Of a stretch of 12,999 nucleotides of DNA, positions 6,606-12,999 are shown piece by piece. Source of the DNA: an uncultured Clostridia bacterium (lineage in GTDB: Bacteria > Bacillota > Clostridia > Oscillospirales > Oscillospiraceae); assembly GCA_947167725.1 (NCBI GenBank), contig CAMVJF010000026.1:1-12999 (forward strand), written 5' to 3'. Under the pieces are notes generated by a model. It saw nothing but the letters and a program-made list of their open reading frames with translations. It had not been told where the DNA came from and made no database searches. Position 1 is the stretch's first letter. Every line of letters begins with the position of its first letter. A program made the position numbers and the translations under genes.

Positions 6606-7676
6606 ATGAAAATCGTTGTTTTGGGCGGCGGTATCTCCACCGAACGCCACGTCTCGCTCGTGACCGGCACCTCCGTGTGCAGGGCGCTGCGCAGTATCGG
6701 CCACAAGGCGATCTTTGTGGACATGTTCCTCGGGCTTGAGGATTACGACGGCCCGCTCGAAGCCGCCTTCGATGCGCCGGACGGCTTTTGCGGCAATGTC
6801 GCGATCGAAAAGGTCGCGCCCGATCTCGACGCCGTGAGAGCCTCGCGCGCCGATCAGAGCGCCAGCCGCCTCGGCAAAAACGTGCTCGCGATCTGCGCGC
6901 TGGCCGACTGCGTCTTTCTCGGGCTGCACGGCGCGGACGGCGAGGACGGCAAGATCCAGGCCGCGCTCGATCTGCTGGGCGTGCCCTACACCGGCTCGGA
7001 TTACCTCGGCAGCGCTATGGCCATGGACAAGGCTGTGGCAAAGCGCATCATGGATTCCTGCGGCGTGCGTACGCCCGCGTGGCGGGAGCTGAGCTATACC
7101 GAGGAGGATATCCCCCGTCTCGCGCAGGAGCTCCCCGTCCCCTGCGCTGTCAAGATCGTCAACGGCGGCTCGTCCATCGGCGTACAGCTGCCCGACACGC
7201 GCGAGGAGCTCGCCGCCGCGCTGCGCGACGTCTTGCGCTACGGGAGCCGCGTCGTCGTGGAGGAAAAGATCGTCGGCCGCGAGATGACCGTGCCCGTGCT
7301 CGGCGACAAGGCGCTTTGTCCCATCGAGATCGTCCCGCCCGAGGGCTCGAGTTTCGACTATGTCGCCAAGTATCAGAGCGGCAGCGAGGGCGCCCGCGAG
7401 ATCTGCCCCGCGCCGATCTCCGACGAGGAAAGACAGGTTCTCGGCGAGGCCGCGCTGAAATTCCACCGCGCGCTGGGTCTCACGGTCTATTCCCGCACCG
7501 ATTTCATTCTCGACGCGGAGGGCCGCGCCTGGTGCCTCGAGGTCAACACGCTGCCCGGCATGACGCCCAACAGCCTCATCCCGAAGTCCGCCGCGGTCGA
7601 GGGCATGAGCTACCCCGAGCTTTGCGAAAAGATCGTGGAGCTGAGTCTGCGCGCGCGCCGCGGCGAACGGGTCTGA
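6606..7676 (+). CDS. ddl: D-alanine--D-alanine ligase
   Basis: This ATP-grasp enzyme joins two D-alanines for the peptidoglycan precursor. At 356 residues it has full length. The N-terminal GGGISTERHVS carries E13, the counterpart of E15 of E. coli DdlB. HGADGEDGKIQ is the usual central motif. The serine loop is NGGSSIGV (S189/S190). Y256 in FDYVAKYQS matches DdlB Y216, the tyrosine that favours D-Ala over D-lactate as second substrate, so a vancomycin-resistance ligase is unlikely. The metal and ATP site is EVNTLPGMTPNSLIP near the end. One oddity is Ile in place of the usual Pro after the lysine that precedes the serine loop (VKIVNGGSS). AAAGGAAG lies about ten bases before the ATG. The gene appears to be its own unit, with an unclear promoter at about 6548-6590 (TATAGT at 6576-6581). 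Confidence 0.95.
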   Translation: MKIVVLGGGISTERHVSLVTGTSVCRALRSIGHKAIFVDMFLGLEDYDGPLEAAFDAPDGFCGNVAIEKVAPDLDAVRASRADQSASRLGKNVLAICALADCVFLGLHGADGEDGKIQAALDLLGVPYTGSDYLGSAMAMDKAVAKRIMDSCGVRTPAWRELSYTEEDIPRLAQELPVPCAVKIVNGGSSIGVQLPDTREELAAALRDVLRYGSRVVVEEKIVGREMTVPVLGDKALCPIEIVPPEGSSFDYVAKYQSGSEGAREICPAPISDEERQVLGEAALKFHRALGLTVYSRTDFILDAEGRAWCLEVNTLPGMTPNSLIPKSAAVEGMSYPELCEKIVELSLRARRGERV

Positions 7677-7791
7677 TCTTCCCCTTTCTCCGCGCTTGTT
7701 CACAAATTAGTGATGTTTTCCCTCGCTGTTGTGGTAAACTCTTTTATAAAGAATTCTTAAGGACAGGGCCTTACGCCCTCCGGGTGGTCGT

Positions 7792-8217
7792 ATGAAAGAG
7801 CGGTTCTCACAATTCCTGTACAATGCGAGACAGAATACTGCGCGCTTCATGACCGGGCGCAACGGCAACGATCAGTTCAACGTCTTTCTGATGATCTGCT
7901 CGCTGCTGCTGATCCTCCTCTCCGCGCTTTTGAAGGGGCGGCTGTTTCTCCTCGTGATCGCGCTGCTCGCGTACATCTATTTTCGCATGCTCTCGCGCAA
8001 CGTCTACAAGAGGCAGGAGGAGAACGGGCGCTATCTGCGCCTGAAATACAAGCTCACTTCCCGCTTTCGTCTGCTGGGCGAGCGCTGGAAGCAGCGCCGC
8101 GATTTCAAGTTTTTTGTCTGCCCCTCCTGCCGTGCGACGCTGCGCGTGCCGAAGGGTTGCGGTAAGATCAAGATCGTCTGCCGCAAGTGCGGGACCTCCT
8201 TTACGGGAAAATCCTGA
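7792..8217 (+). CDS. Membrane-anchored zinc-ribbon protein
   Basis: This 141-residue protein starts with a polar, basic segment (1-30), then two hydrophobic helices (about 31-47 and 50-66) forming a hairpin, a basic linker, and a C-terminal zinc ribbon. The ribbon has C110 and C113 (CPSC) and C130 and C133 (CRKC), with 16 residues between the pairs. Charge distribution suggests both ends face the cytoplasm. It is first in a cluster with a DUF5685 gene and a J-domain gene; its TGA overlaps the next start as TGATG, so the two are translationally coupled. The 115 bases upstream hold a weak extended -10 (TG, then TAAACT at 7735-7740) and a small GGGC/GCCC hairpin before a GGTGG ribosome site. The molecular role is unknown; docking of a protein or nucleic acid by the ribbon is only a guess. 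Confidence 0.85.
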   Translation: MKERFSQFLYNARQNTARFMTGRNGNDQFNVFLMICSLLLILLSALLKGRLFLLVIALLAYIYFRMLSRNVYKRQEENGRYLRLKYKLTSRFRLLGERWKQRRDFKFFVCPSCRATLRVPKGCGKIKIVCRKCGTSFTGKS

Positions 8218-9059
8218 TGTTCGGAACGCTCGTCGCGCAGAGCGCGCTCCTCGGGGAGGACCGCGCCGCGCGCTACCGCGCCTGCTACTGCGGGCTGTGC
8301 CGCTCGCTTCGTTCACGGCGCGGCCTCTCCTCCGCTCTGACCCTCAACTATGACATGAGCTTTCTCGTCCTGCTGCTCTCCTCGCTCTATGAGCCGGAGG
8401 AGCGCGCGGGGAACGAGCCCTGTCTCGTCCATCCCTTCCGGCCGCGGCCCTGGTTTTCCTGCGAGATCACCGACTACGCCGCCGATATGAACGTGGCGCT
8501 CGGCTATCTCAAGTGCCTTGACGACTGGAACGACGACGGCAGTCTGCCCGCCGTCGCGGAGGCCGGGCTTCTCAGACGCTCCTATGAGGAGATCCGCGCG
8601 CTCTACCCGCGCCAGTGCGGTGCGATGGAAGCCTCGATCCGCTCGCTGGGCGAGCTGGAACGCGCCGGGAACGAATCTCCCGACGAGACGGCCGCGGCCT
8701 TCGGTTCGCTGATGGCCGCGCTTTTCGATTATCGCGGCGACCGCTGGAGCCGCGACCTTCGCGCCATGGGCGACGCGTTGGGGCGCTTCGTCTATATCAT
8801 GGACGCCTGTCTCGACCTTGACGCCGACACGGTGCGAAACCGCTTCAATCCCTTCCGACGCCGTTACGGGCTCGAAAACGGGACGTATTTCCGCGACATC
8901 CTCTCGATGCTGCTCGGCGAGGCGCTGCGTCATTACGATCGCCTGCCGCTGGTGCAGGACAAGGATATCCTCGACAACATCCTCTGCGCCGGGGTTTGGG
9001 CGCGCTTCGAAAAAAAATACGGAGGAGTAGATCCCGCAGATGGTTCAGGACCCGTATAA
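8217..9059 (+). CDS. DUF5685 family protein
   Basis: The protein (280 residues) matches DUF5685 by its MFG start, CYCGLCRSL (23-31) and LTLNYDMSFL (41-50). The family has no function known to me. The chosen start at 8217 overlaps the previous stop (TGATG) and gives the family's usual N-terminus; a start ten codons earlier would lie inside the zinc-ribbon gene. Two Asp-rich helices stand out: YLKCLDDWNDD (97-107) and LGRFVYIMDACLDLDAD (188-204), followed by RNRFNP (207-212). Their order and pattern resemble the DDxxD motif and the second Asp motif of squalene/phytoene synthase-type isoprenoid enzymes, which suggests an all-helical fold of that class; this is inference. It has no signal peptide. 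It overlaps the following J-domain gene by 20 bases. Family call firm, function open. Confidence 0.9.
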   Translation: MFGTLVAQSALLGEDRAARYRACYCGLCRSLRSRRGLSSALTLNYDMSFLVLLLSSLYEPEERAGNEPCLVHPFRPRPWFSCEITDYAADMNVALGYLKCLDDWNDDGSLPAVAEAGLLRRSYEEIRALYPRQCGAMEASIRSLGELERAGNESPDETAAAFGSLMAALFDYRGDRWSRDLRAMGDALGRFVYIMDACLDLDADTVRNRFNPFRRRYGLENGTYFRDILSMLLGEALRHYDRLPLVQDKDILDNILCAGVWARFEKKYGGVDPADGSGPV

Positions 9060-9738
9060 GGTCCTCGGCGTGTCTCCGGACGCGAGTGACGAGGAGATCA
9101 AAAAAGCATATCGCGATCTCGCCAAAAAGTATCACCCGGACCGCAATCCGGGCGACGCCCGGGCCGCCGAAAAAATGAACGAGATCAATGTCGCCTACGA
9201 CCGCATCAAGAACGGCGACGTCAACCCCTCCTTCGATCCCCAGGGCGGCGCCGCGTACCAGCAGTACGGCGCGCAGGATCCCGGCGCCTGGGGCTCCTGG
9301 GGCGGCTGGAGCTTCTACGGCGACCCCTTCGGCTCTTATCAGCAGTCCTATCAGCAGTCGCAGTACCAGAGCGAGCGTTCGGAATACACCGCCGCGAAGA
9401 GCTATATCCGCAACGGCATGTACAAGGAGGCTCTCACCGCGCTCTCCGGCGTCCCGCTCAGCGAGCGCGACGGCAAGTGGTACTATCTCCACGCCGGAGC
9501 GAACATGTATCTCGGCAACAAGATCGCGGCGCTCGACAGCGCCAAGAAGGCCGTGGAGATCGAGCCGGACAACGAGGATTATCGCTCGCTGCTCGCTCAG
9601 CTGCAGAGCGGCGGCGATTTCTACCGCAGCTATAACACCGCCTACCGCGGCTCTCTTGTGCCGGATCGGCTTTGCATGTCCCTCTGTGCGGCGAACATCT
9701 GTCTGAACTGTCTCGGCCTGCGTTTTTGCTGCTTCTGA
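9040..9738 (+). CDS. J-domain protein with TPR-like region and cysteine-rich tail
   Basis: This 232-residue protein begins with a J domain (about 4-58) holding the HPD motif at 32-34, so it should stimulate an Hsp70 such as DnaK. It lacks the Gly/Phe and zinc-finger parts of true DnaJ and counts as a class C co-chaperone. A Q/G/Y-rich linker (68-110) leads to helices like one or two TPR units (115-187, with WYYLHAGANMYLGNKIAALDSAKKAVEIEPDN-type spacing split across 147-179). The tail carries six cysteines (212, 216, 221, 224, 230, 231), possibly for metal binding or lipid/membrane attachment. The start lies inside the DUF5685 gene, with GGAGGAG 12 bases upstream, a long but usable spacing. 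It closes the cluster and is followed at once by a strong terminator. The client is unknown; its neighbours are the obvious candidates. Confidence 0.88.
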   Translation: MVQDPYKVLGVSPDASDEEIKKAYRDLAKKYHPDRNPGDARAAEKMNEINVAYDRIKNGDVNPSFDPQGGAAYQQYGAQDPGAWGSWGGWSFYGDPFGSYQQSYQQSQYQSERSEYTAAKSYIRNGMYKEALTALSGVPLSERDGKWYYLHAGANMYLGNKIAALDSAKKAVEIEPDNEDYRSLLAQLQSGGDFYRSYNTAYRGSLVPDRLCMSLCAANICLNCLGLRFCCF

Positions 9739-9748
9739 GAAAATGACG

Positions 9749-9788
9749 AAAAAAAACGGAGTGCTTCTGTTGAAGCACTCCGTTTTTT
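9749..9788. terminator. Bidirectional terminator between convergent genes
   Basis: A perfect 17-bp inverted repeat (9751-9767 with 9772-9788) encloses a four-base loop. It has an A-run on the left and a T-run on the right, so each strand reads as a GC-rich hairpin followed by at least six U. It ends the J-domain transcript on the plus strand and the gpmI transcript on the minus strand. Confidence 0.92.
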
Positions 9789-9798
9789 GTTGATCCGG

Positions 9799-11313
9799 TC
9801 AGCGGAGCAGACACCTGCCCGTCATTTCCGCGGGCTGTTCGAGCTCCATGACCCGGAGGATCGTCGGCGCGATATCGGCCAGCCGTCCGTTCTCGAGCTT
9901 CGCGCCCTTTTTCGTCACGCAGAAGGGCACGGGATTCGTCGTGTGGGCCGTGTTGACCTTTCCGTTTTCGTCGAACATGCAGTCCGCGTTGCCGTGGTCG
10001 GCCGTGACGAGCAGCGTCAGGTCCTCATGCTTCGCGGCCTCCGCCGCGATGCGGCCCATGCAGAGATCGACGGTCTCCACCGCCTTGATCGCCGCCTCCA
10101 TCACGCCGGTGTGGCCGACCATGTCGCAGTTGGCGAAATTGCAGACGATGAGATCGTAGCGTTCGGAGGCGATCGCCTCGACGACTTTGTCGCAGACCTT
10201 CTCCGCGCTCATCTGCGGGATCAGATCGTAGGTCGGGAACTCCTTCGGGGACGGGACCAGACAGCGGTCCTCGCCCTCGCCCTGCTTTTCCACGCCGCCG
10301 TTGAAGAAGAAGGTGACGTGGGCGTACTTCTCGGTCTCCGCGACGCGGAACTGGCGCAGCCCCTTCTCGCTGATGAGATCGCCGAGCGTGTTTGTGATGA
10401 TCTCGGGCGGATAGGCGATGGGCAGCGTCAGCGCCTCGTCGTACTGGGCCGTGCAGACGTAGGACAGCGGGAACACGGTCTTTTTGCGGGCGAAGCCGTC
10501 GAAGCCCGGGAGATTCAGCGCCCAGGTCATCTCTCGCGCGCGGTCGGGGCGGAAGTTCATGAAGATCACGCTGTCGCCCTCGTTGATCGCGCCCTCGGGG
10601 CAGACGACCACGGGCTCGACGAACTCGTCGGTCACGTCGGCGGCATAGCTCGCCTCGACCGCGTGAACGGCATCGTCGTCGCGCACGCCCTCGCCGCAGA
10701 CGATGGCGTTGTAGCCCTTCTCGACGCGGTCCCAGCGCTTGTCGCGGTCCATGCCCCAGAAGCGGCCCTGCACCGTGGCGATGCGCGCGTTGCCGAGCGC
10801 ATCGCATTTTTCCTGCAGCTGCCTGACGTAGCCCGCGCCGCTCTTCGGCGGGACGTCGCGTCCGTCGAGGAAGCAGTGGACATAGACCTTCTCCACGCCG
10901 CGCGCCTTCGCCATGTCGAGCATCGCGAAGATGTGGCCGATATGGCTGTGGACGCCGCCGTCGGAGAGCAGGCCCATGACGTGCAGCGCCTTGCCCGCCT
11001 TCTTTGCGTCCTCGATCGCCTTGATGTAGACCTCGTTCTCGAAGAAGCTGCCGGAGCGGATCTCCTGCGTGATTTTCGGCAGGATCTGGAACACCACGCG
11101 GCCGGCGCCGATATTGGTATGTCCGACCTCGGAGTTGCCCATTTGGCCCTCGGGCAGGCCGACGTCCAGTCCGGAGGCGGAGAGCTGAGAGCAGGGGTAC
11201 TCGGCAAAGAGCTTATCGAGATTCGGCGTGTCGGCTTGTGCGATCGCGTTGCCGGCAGTGGGCGCGGCGATGCCGAAGCCGTCCATAATGATCAAAACCG
11301 CTTTTTTGCTCAT
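9799..11313 (-). CDS. gpmI: 2,3-bisphosphoglycerate-independent phosphoglycerate mutase
   Basis: GpmI interconverts 3- and 2-phosphoglycerate in glycolysis using two metal ions, usually Mn2+. The 504-residue length is close to the family's usual 510. D11 (IIMDGFG) binds metal, S61 in MGNSEVGHTNIG is the phosphorylated nucleophile, and HCFLDGRDVPP, NFRPDRAREM and TADHGNAD are all present. The ribosome site is TAGGAG, about eleven bases before the ATG. It is the last visible gene of the pgk-tpiA-gpmI run, 54 bases after tpiA. The plus strand opposite it carries a very long open frame, an artefact of GC-rich codon use. Confidence 0.97.
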   Translation of the reverse strand: MSKKAVLIIMDGFGIAAPTAGNAIAQADTPNLDKLFAEYPCSQLSASGLDVGLPEGQMGNSEVGHTNIGAGRVVFQILPKITQEIRSGSFFENEVYIKAIEDAKKAGKALHVMGLLSDGGVHSHIGHIFAMLDMAKARGVEKVYVHCFLDGRDVPPKSGAGYVRQLQEKCDALGNARIATVQGRFWGMDRDKRWDRVEKGYNAIVCGEGVRDDDAVHAVEASYAADVTDEFVEPVVVCPEGAINEGDSVIFMNFRPDRAREMTWALNLPGFDGFARKKTVFPLSYVCTAQYDEALTLPIAYPPEIITNTLGDLISEKGLRQFRVAETEKYAHVTFFFNGGVEKQGEGEDRCLVPSPKEFPTYDLIPQMSAEKVCDKVVEAIASERYDLIVCNFANCDMVGHTGVMEAAIKAVETVDLCMGRIAAEAAKHEDLTLLVTADHGNADCMFDENGKVNTAHTTNPVPFCVTKKGAKLENGRLADIAPTILRVMELEQPAEMTGRCLLR

Positions 11314-11332
11314 GCTTGGTTTTCTCCTATCT

Positions 11333-11348
11333 TCCCGCCATGGGCGGG
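11333..11348 (-). other. Hairpin in the tpiA-gpmI gap
   Basis: On the minus strand CCCGCC and GGCGGG can form a six-bp stem with a CAT loop. No T-run follows, so it is unlikely to terminate transcription; it may protect or mark the junction between the two messages. It could also be chance in GC-rich DNA. Confidence 0.35.
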
Positions 11349-11367
11349 GCAGTATGCGGGACGAAGC

Positions 11368-12141
11368 TCAGTCCTGGTCGGTCGCCTTGACGATGACGGA
11401 GAAGTCCACCGGCTTGAGCGACGCGCCGCCGATCAGACCGCCGTCGATGTCGGGCTGGGCCAGGAGCTCCTCGGCGTTCTTGGCGTTCATGCTGCCGCCG
11501 TAGAGGATGGAGACGGCGCGCGCCGGACGGGCGCCGTAGATCTTGCGGATGACGGCGCGGATGCCCTCGCAGACCTCCTGGGCCTGCTCGGCGGTAGCGG
11601 TCTTGCCGGTGCCGATGGCCCAGATGGGCTCATAGGCGATCACGCAGCGGCGGAGCTGGGTCGCGTCGATACCGCTGAGCGCGGTCTTGACCTGGTAGGC
11701 GACGTATTCCATCGTCAGGTCCATCTCGCGCTGGGCAAGGCTCTCGCCCACGCAGATGATGGGGCTGATGCCCTTGGCGAGCAGGGCCTTGGCCTTCTCG
11801 TTGACGAGCATGTCGCTCTCGCCGTGGTACTCGCGGCGCTCGGAATGACCGACGATGCAGTACTTCGCGCCGACGTCGGCGAGCTGGGCCGCGGAGATCT
11901 CACCGGTGTAGGCGCCCTTTTCGAACTTCGAAACGTCCTCGCCGCCGGCGGCGATCTTGCATTCCTTGCCGTACTTGACCATAGCGGGGATCATCACCGC
12001 GGGGGTGCAGAGAACGATCTCGCAGGTCTTGGTCTTCGGCAGATTCTCCTTGAGCTGCTCGACGAAGGGCTTGATCTCGGAGGCGAGCATGTTCATCTTC
12101 CAGTTGCCCGCAATGATGGTTTTACGATATTTTCTGTTCAT
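11368..12141 (-). CDS. tpiA: Triosephosphate isomerase
   Basis: TpiA interconverts dihydroxyacetone phosphate and glyceraldehyde 3-phosphate. The 257 residues cover the full TIM barrel. N13 and K15 (AGNWKMN), H99 (CIVGHSERR) and E171 (AYEPIWAIGTGKTA) are the catalytic residues, and LYGGSMNAKN and GGLIGGASL near the end form the phosphate site. The start is supported by GGAAAGGATAGG upstream. It sits between pgk (53 bases ahead) and gpmI, the usual order in Firmicutes, so one glycolytic transcript is likely. Nothing about the protein is unusual. Confidence 0.97.
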   Translation of the reverse strand: MNRKYRKTIIAGNWKMNMLASEIKPFVEQLKENLPKTKTCEIVLCTPAVMIPAMVKYGKECKIAAGGEDVSKFEKGAYTGEISAAQLADVGAKYCIVGHSERREYHGESDMLVNEKAKALLAKGISPIICVGESLAQREMDLTMEYVAYQVKTALSGIDATQLRRCVIAYEPIWAIGTGKTATAEQAQEVCEGIRAVIRKIYGARPARAVSILYGGSMNAKNAEELLAQPDIDGGLIGGASLKPVDFSVIVKATDQD

Positions 12142-12167
12142 TTCTTTTCCTATCCTTTCCTGGCAGA

Positions 12168-12183
12168 CTTCCCTTCGGGGAAG
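12168..12183 (-). other. Hairpin in the pgk-tpiA gap
   Basis: CTTCCC and GGGAAG form a perfect six-bp stem with a four-base loop, CGAA on the transcribed strand. It lies between the pgk stop and the tpiA ribosome site and lacks a T-run, so it may be a processing or stability element rather than a terminator. Confidence 0.4.
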
Positions 12184-12194
12184 ATCTTCCTCTC

Positions 12195-12999
12195 TTACTT
12201 GTCGAGCAGGCAGGCGACGCCCGGAAGCTCCTTGCCTTCGAGGAACTCGAGGCTCGCGCCGCCGCCGGTGGAGATATGGGTGATACGGTCGGCAAAGCCG
12301 AGCTTTTCGACCGCGGCCGCGCTGTCGCCGCCGCCGACGATCGTGATGGCGCCGGATTCGGAGAGCGCCTTGGCCATGGCCTTGGTGCCGTTGGCAAAGT
12401 TCTCGAACTCAAACACGCCCATCGGTCCGTTCCAGACGATGGTGCCGGCGCCCTTGACCGCCTCGGAGAAGAGCTCGACGGTCTTCGGGCCGATGTCCAT
12501 GCCCATAAGATCGGCGGGGATATCGTTCTCGCAGAGGACGGGCTCGGCGTCGGCGGAGAACTCGGCGGCGCAGTAGTTATCGACGGGGAGGAGGAAGTTC
12601 ACGCCCTTGGCTGCGGCCTTGGCGATCATTTCCTTCGCGTAGTCGAGGCGATCGGCCTCGAGCAGGGACTTGCCGACCTCGAAGCCCTGGGCCTTCTTGA
12701 AGGTGTAGGCCATGCCGCCGCCGATGATGATGGTGTCGGCCTTCTCGAGGAGGTTGTTGATGACGTTGATCTTGTCGGAGACCTTGGCGCCGCCGAGCAC
12801 GGCCACGAAGGGACGCTTGGGATCGTCGAGCGCCTTGCCCATCACGGACAGCTCTTTTCCGATCAGATAGCCGGCAACATTGGGGCTTGTGAAAGCGGTC
12901 ACGCCGGCAGTGGAGCAATGAGCGCGGTGGCAGGAACCAAAGGCATCGTCCACATAGCAGTCAGCCAGGGAAGCCAGATCCTTGCTGAAGGCTTCTTCG
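12195..12999 (-). CDS. pgk: Phosphoglycerate kinase, N-terminal part outside the window
   Basis: Pgk transfers phosphate from 1,3-bisphosphoglycerate to ADP, the first ATP-forming step of glycolysis. The frame stays open to the window edge, so the true start lies beyond it. An apparent GTG start at 12953 falls in the middle of a conserved stretch (DCYVDDAFGSCHRAHC) and is not real. The 267 visible residues contain the C-terminal nucleotide half: AVLGGAKVSDK, GGGMAYTFKKAQG, NGPMGVFE, GGGDSAAAVEKLG and STGGGASLEFLEGK. About 130 residues of the usual 395-400 are missing. The AFGSCHRAHCSTAG segment carries two cysteines at positions often Ala in other bacteria. It leads into tpiA and gpmI. Confidence 0.97.
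   Translation of the reverse strand, partial: EEAFSKDLASLADCYVDDAFGSCHRAHCSTAGVTAFTSPNVAGYLIGKELSVMGKALDDPKRPFVAVLGGAKVSDKINVINNLLEKADTIIIGGGMAYTFKKAQGFEVGKSLLEADRLDYAKEMIAKAAAKGVNFLLPVDNYCAAEFSADAEPVLCENDIPADLMGMDIGPKTVELFSEAVKGAGTIVWNGPMGVFEFENFANGTKAMAKALSESGAITIVGGGDSAAAVEKLGFADRITHISTGGGASLEFLEGKELPGVACLLDK

Noticed and set aside
6606..7676. A VanA-type D-Ala--D-Lac ligase
   Set aside because: Y256 is the tyrosine of D-Ala--D-Ala enzymes, and no vanH, vanX or vanRS genes are nearby.
6438..7703. A 421-codon open frame on the minus strand
   Set aside because: It is the antisense shadow of ddl and crosses into the YD-repeat gene with no supporting promoter or domain.
9787..12576. A 929-codon open frame on the plus strand
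   Set aside because: It is antisense to gpmI, tpiA and part of pgk, all clear enzymes. Its composition (Asp, Ala, Leu, Arg, His) is what GC-rich antisense codons give, and no domain is visible.
12195..12953. pgk starting at an internal GTG (12953)
   Set aside because: The frame continues in conserved Pgk sequence to the window edge; the GTG encodes the Val of DCYVDDAFGS.

Overview
The window looks like chromosomal DNA of a high-GC anaerobic Clostridia member, probably Oscillospirales. This is inferred from the family mix: a pgk-tpiA-gpmI glycolytic run, DUF5685 beside a J-domain protein, a short MoaE of the type found in anaerobic Firmicutes, and a NiCo-type riboswitch. No mobile element, CRISPR array, tRNA or rRNA was seen. 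Nearly all DNA is coding, and its high GC creates many long antisense shadow ORFs.

Layout. On the minus strand, 67-3471 holds a molybdenum cofactor operon (moaA-moaC-mogA/moaB-moaE, ATGA overlaps at the last two junctions). It is followed directly by a separate unit: a promoter, a NiCo riboswitch with a terminator platform, and a cation diffusion facilitator exporter. Upstream of moaA, also minus, is an unrecognised 165-residue protein (3598-4095). Its promoter lies back to back with the region driving a plus-strand cardiolipin synthase (4232-5821). Next, on the plus strand, come a small orphan YD-repeat protein of much lower GC (5933-6517), D-alanine--D-alanine ligase (6606-7676), and a coupled three-gene cluster (7792-9738): a membrane zinc-ribbon protein, a DUF5685 protein and a J-domain/TPR protein with a cysteine-rich tail. 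A strong bidirectional terminator separates this cluster from the convergent minus-strand glycolytic run gpmI, tpiA and pgk; pgk runs off the right edge.

How it works together. MoaA and MoaC make cyclic pyranopterin monophosphate, MoaE would add the dithiolene sulfur (its partner MoaD is not here), and the Mog/MoaB protein prepares molybdopterin for metal insertion. The exporter next door appears to be switched on by nickel or cobalt through its leader RNA. Cls and Ddl serve the membrane and the wall.

The most interesting items are the riboswitch, with helices and terminator switch readable base by base, and the DUF5685 protein, whose two Asp-rich motifs resemble those of squalene/phytoene synthase-type isoprenoid enzymes. 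The second is an inference from motif reading only.
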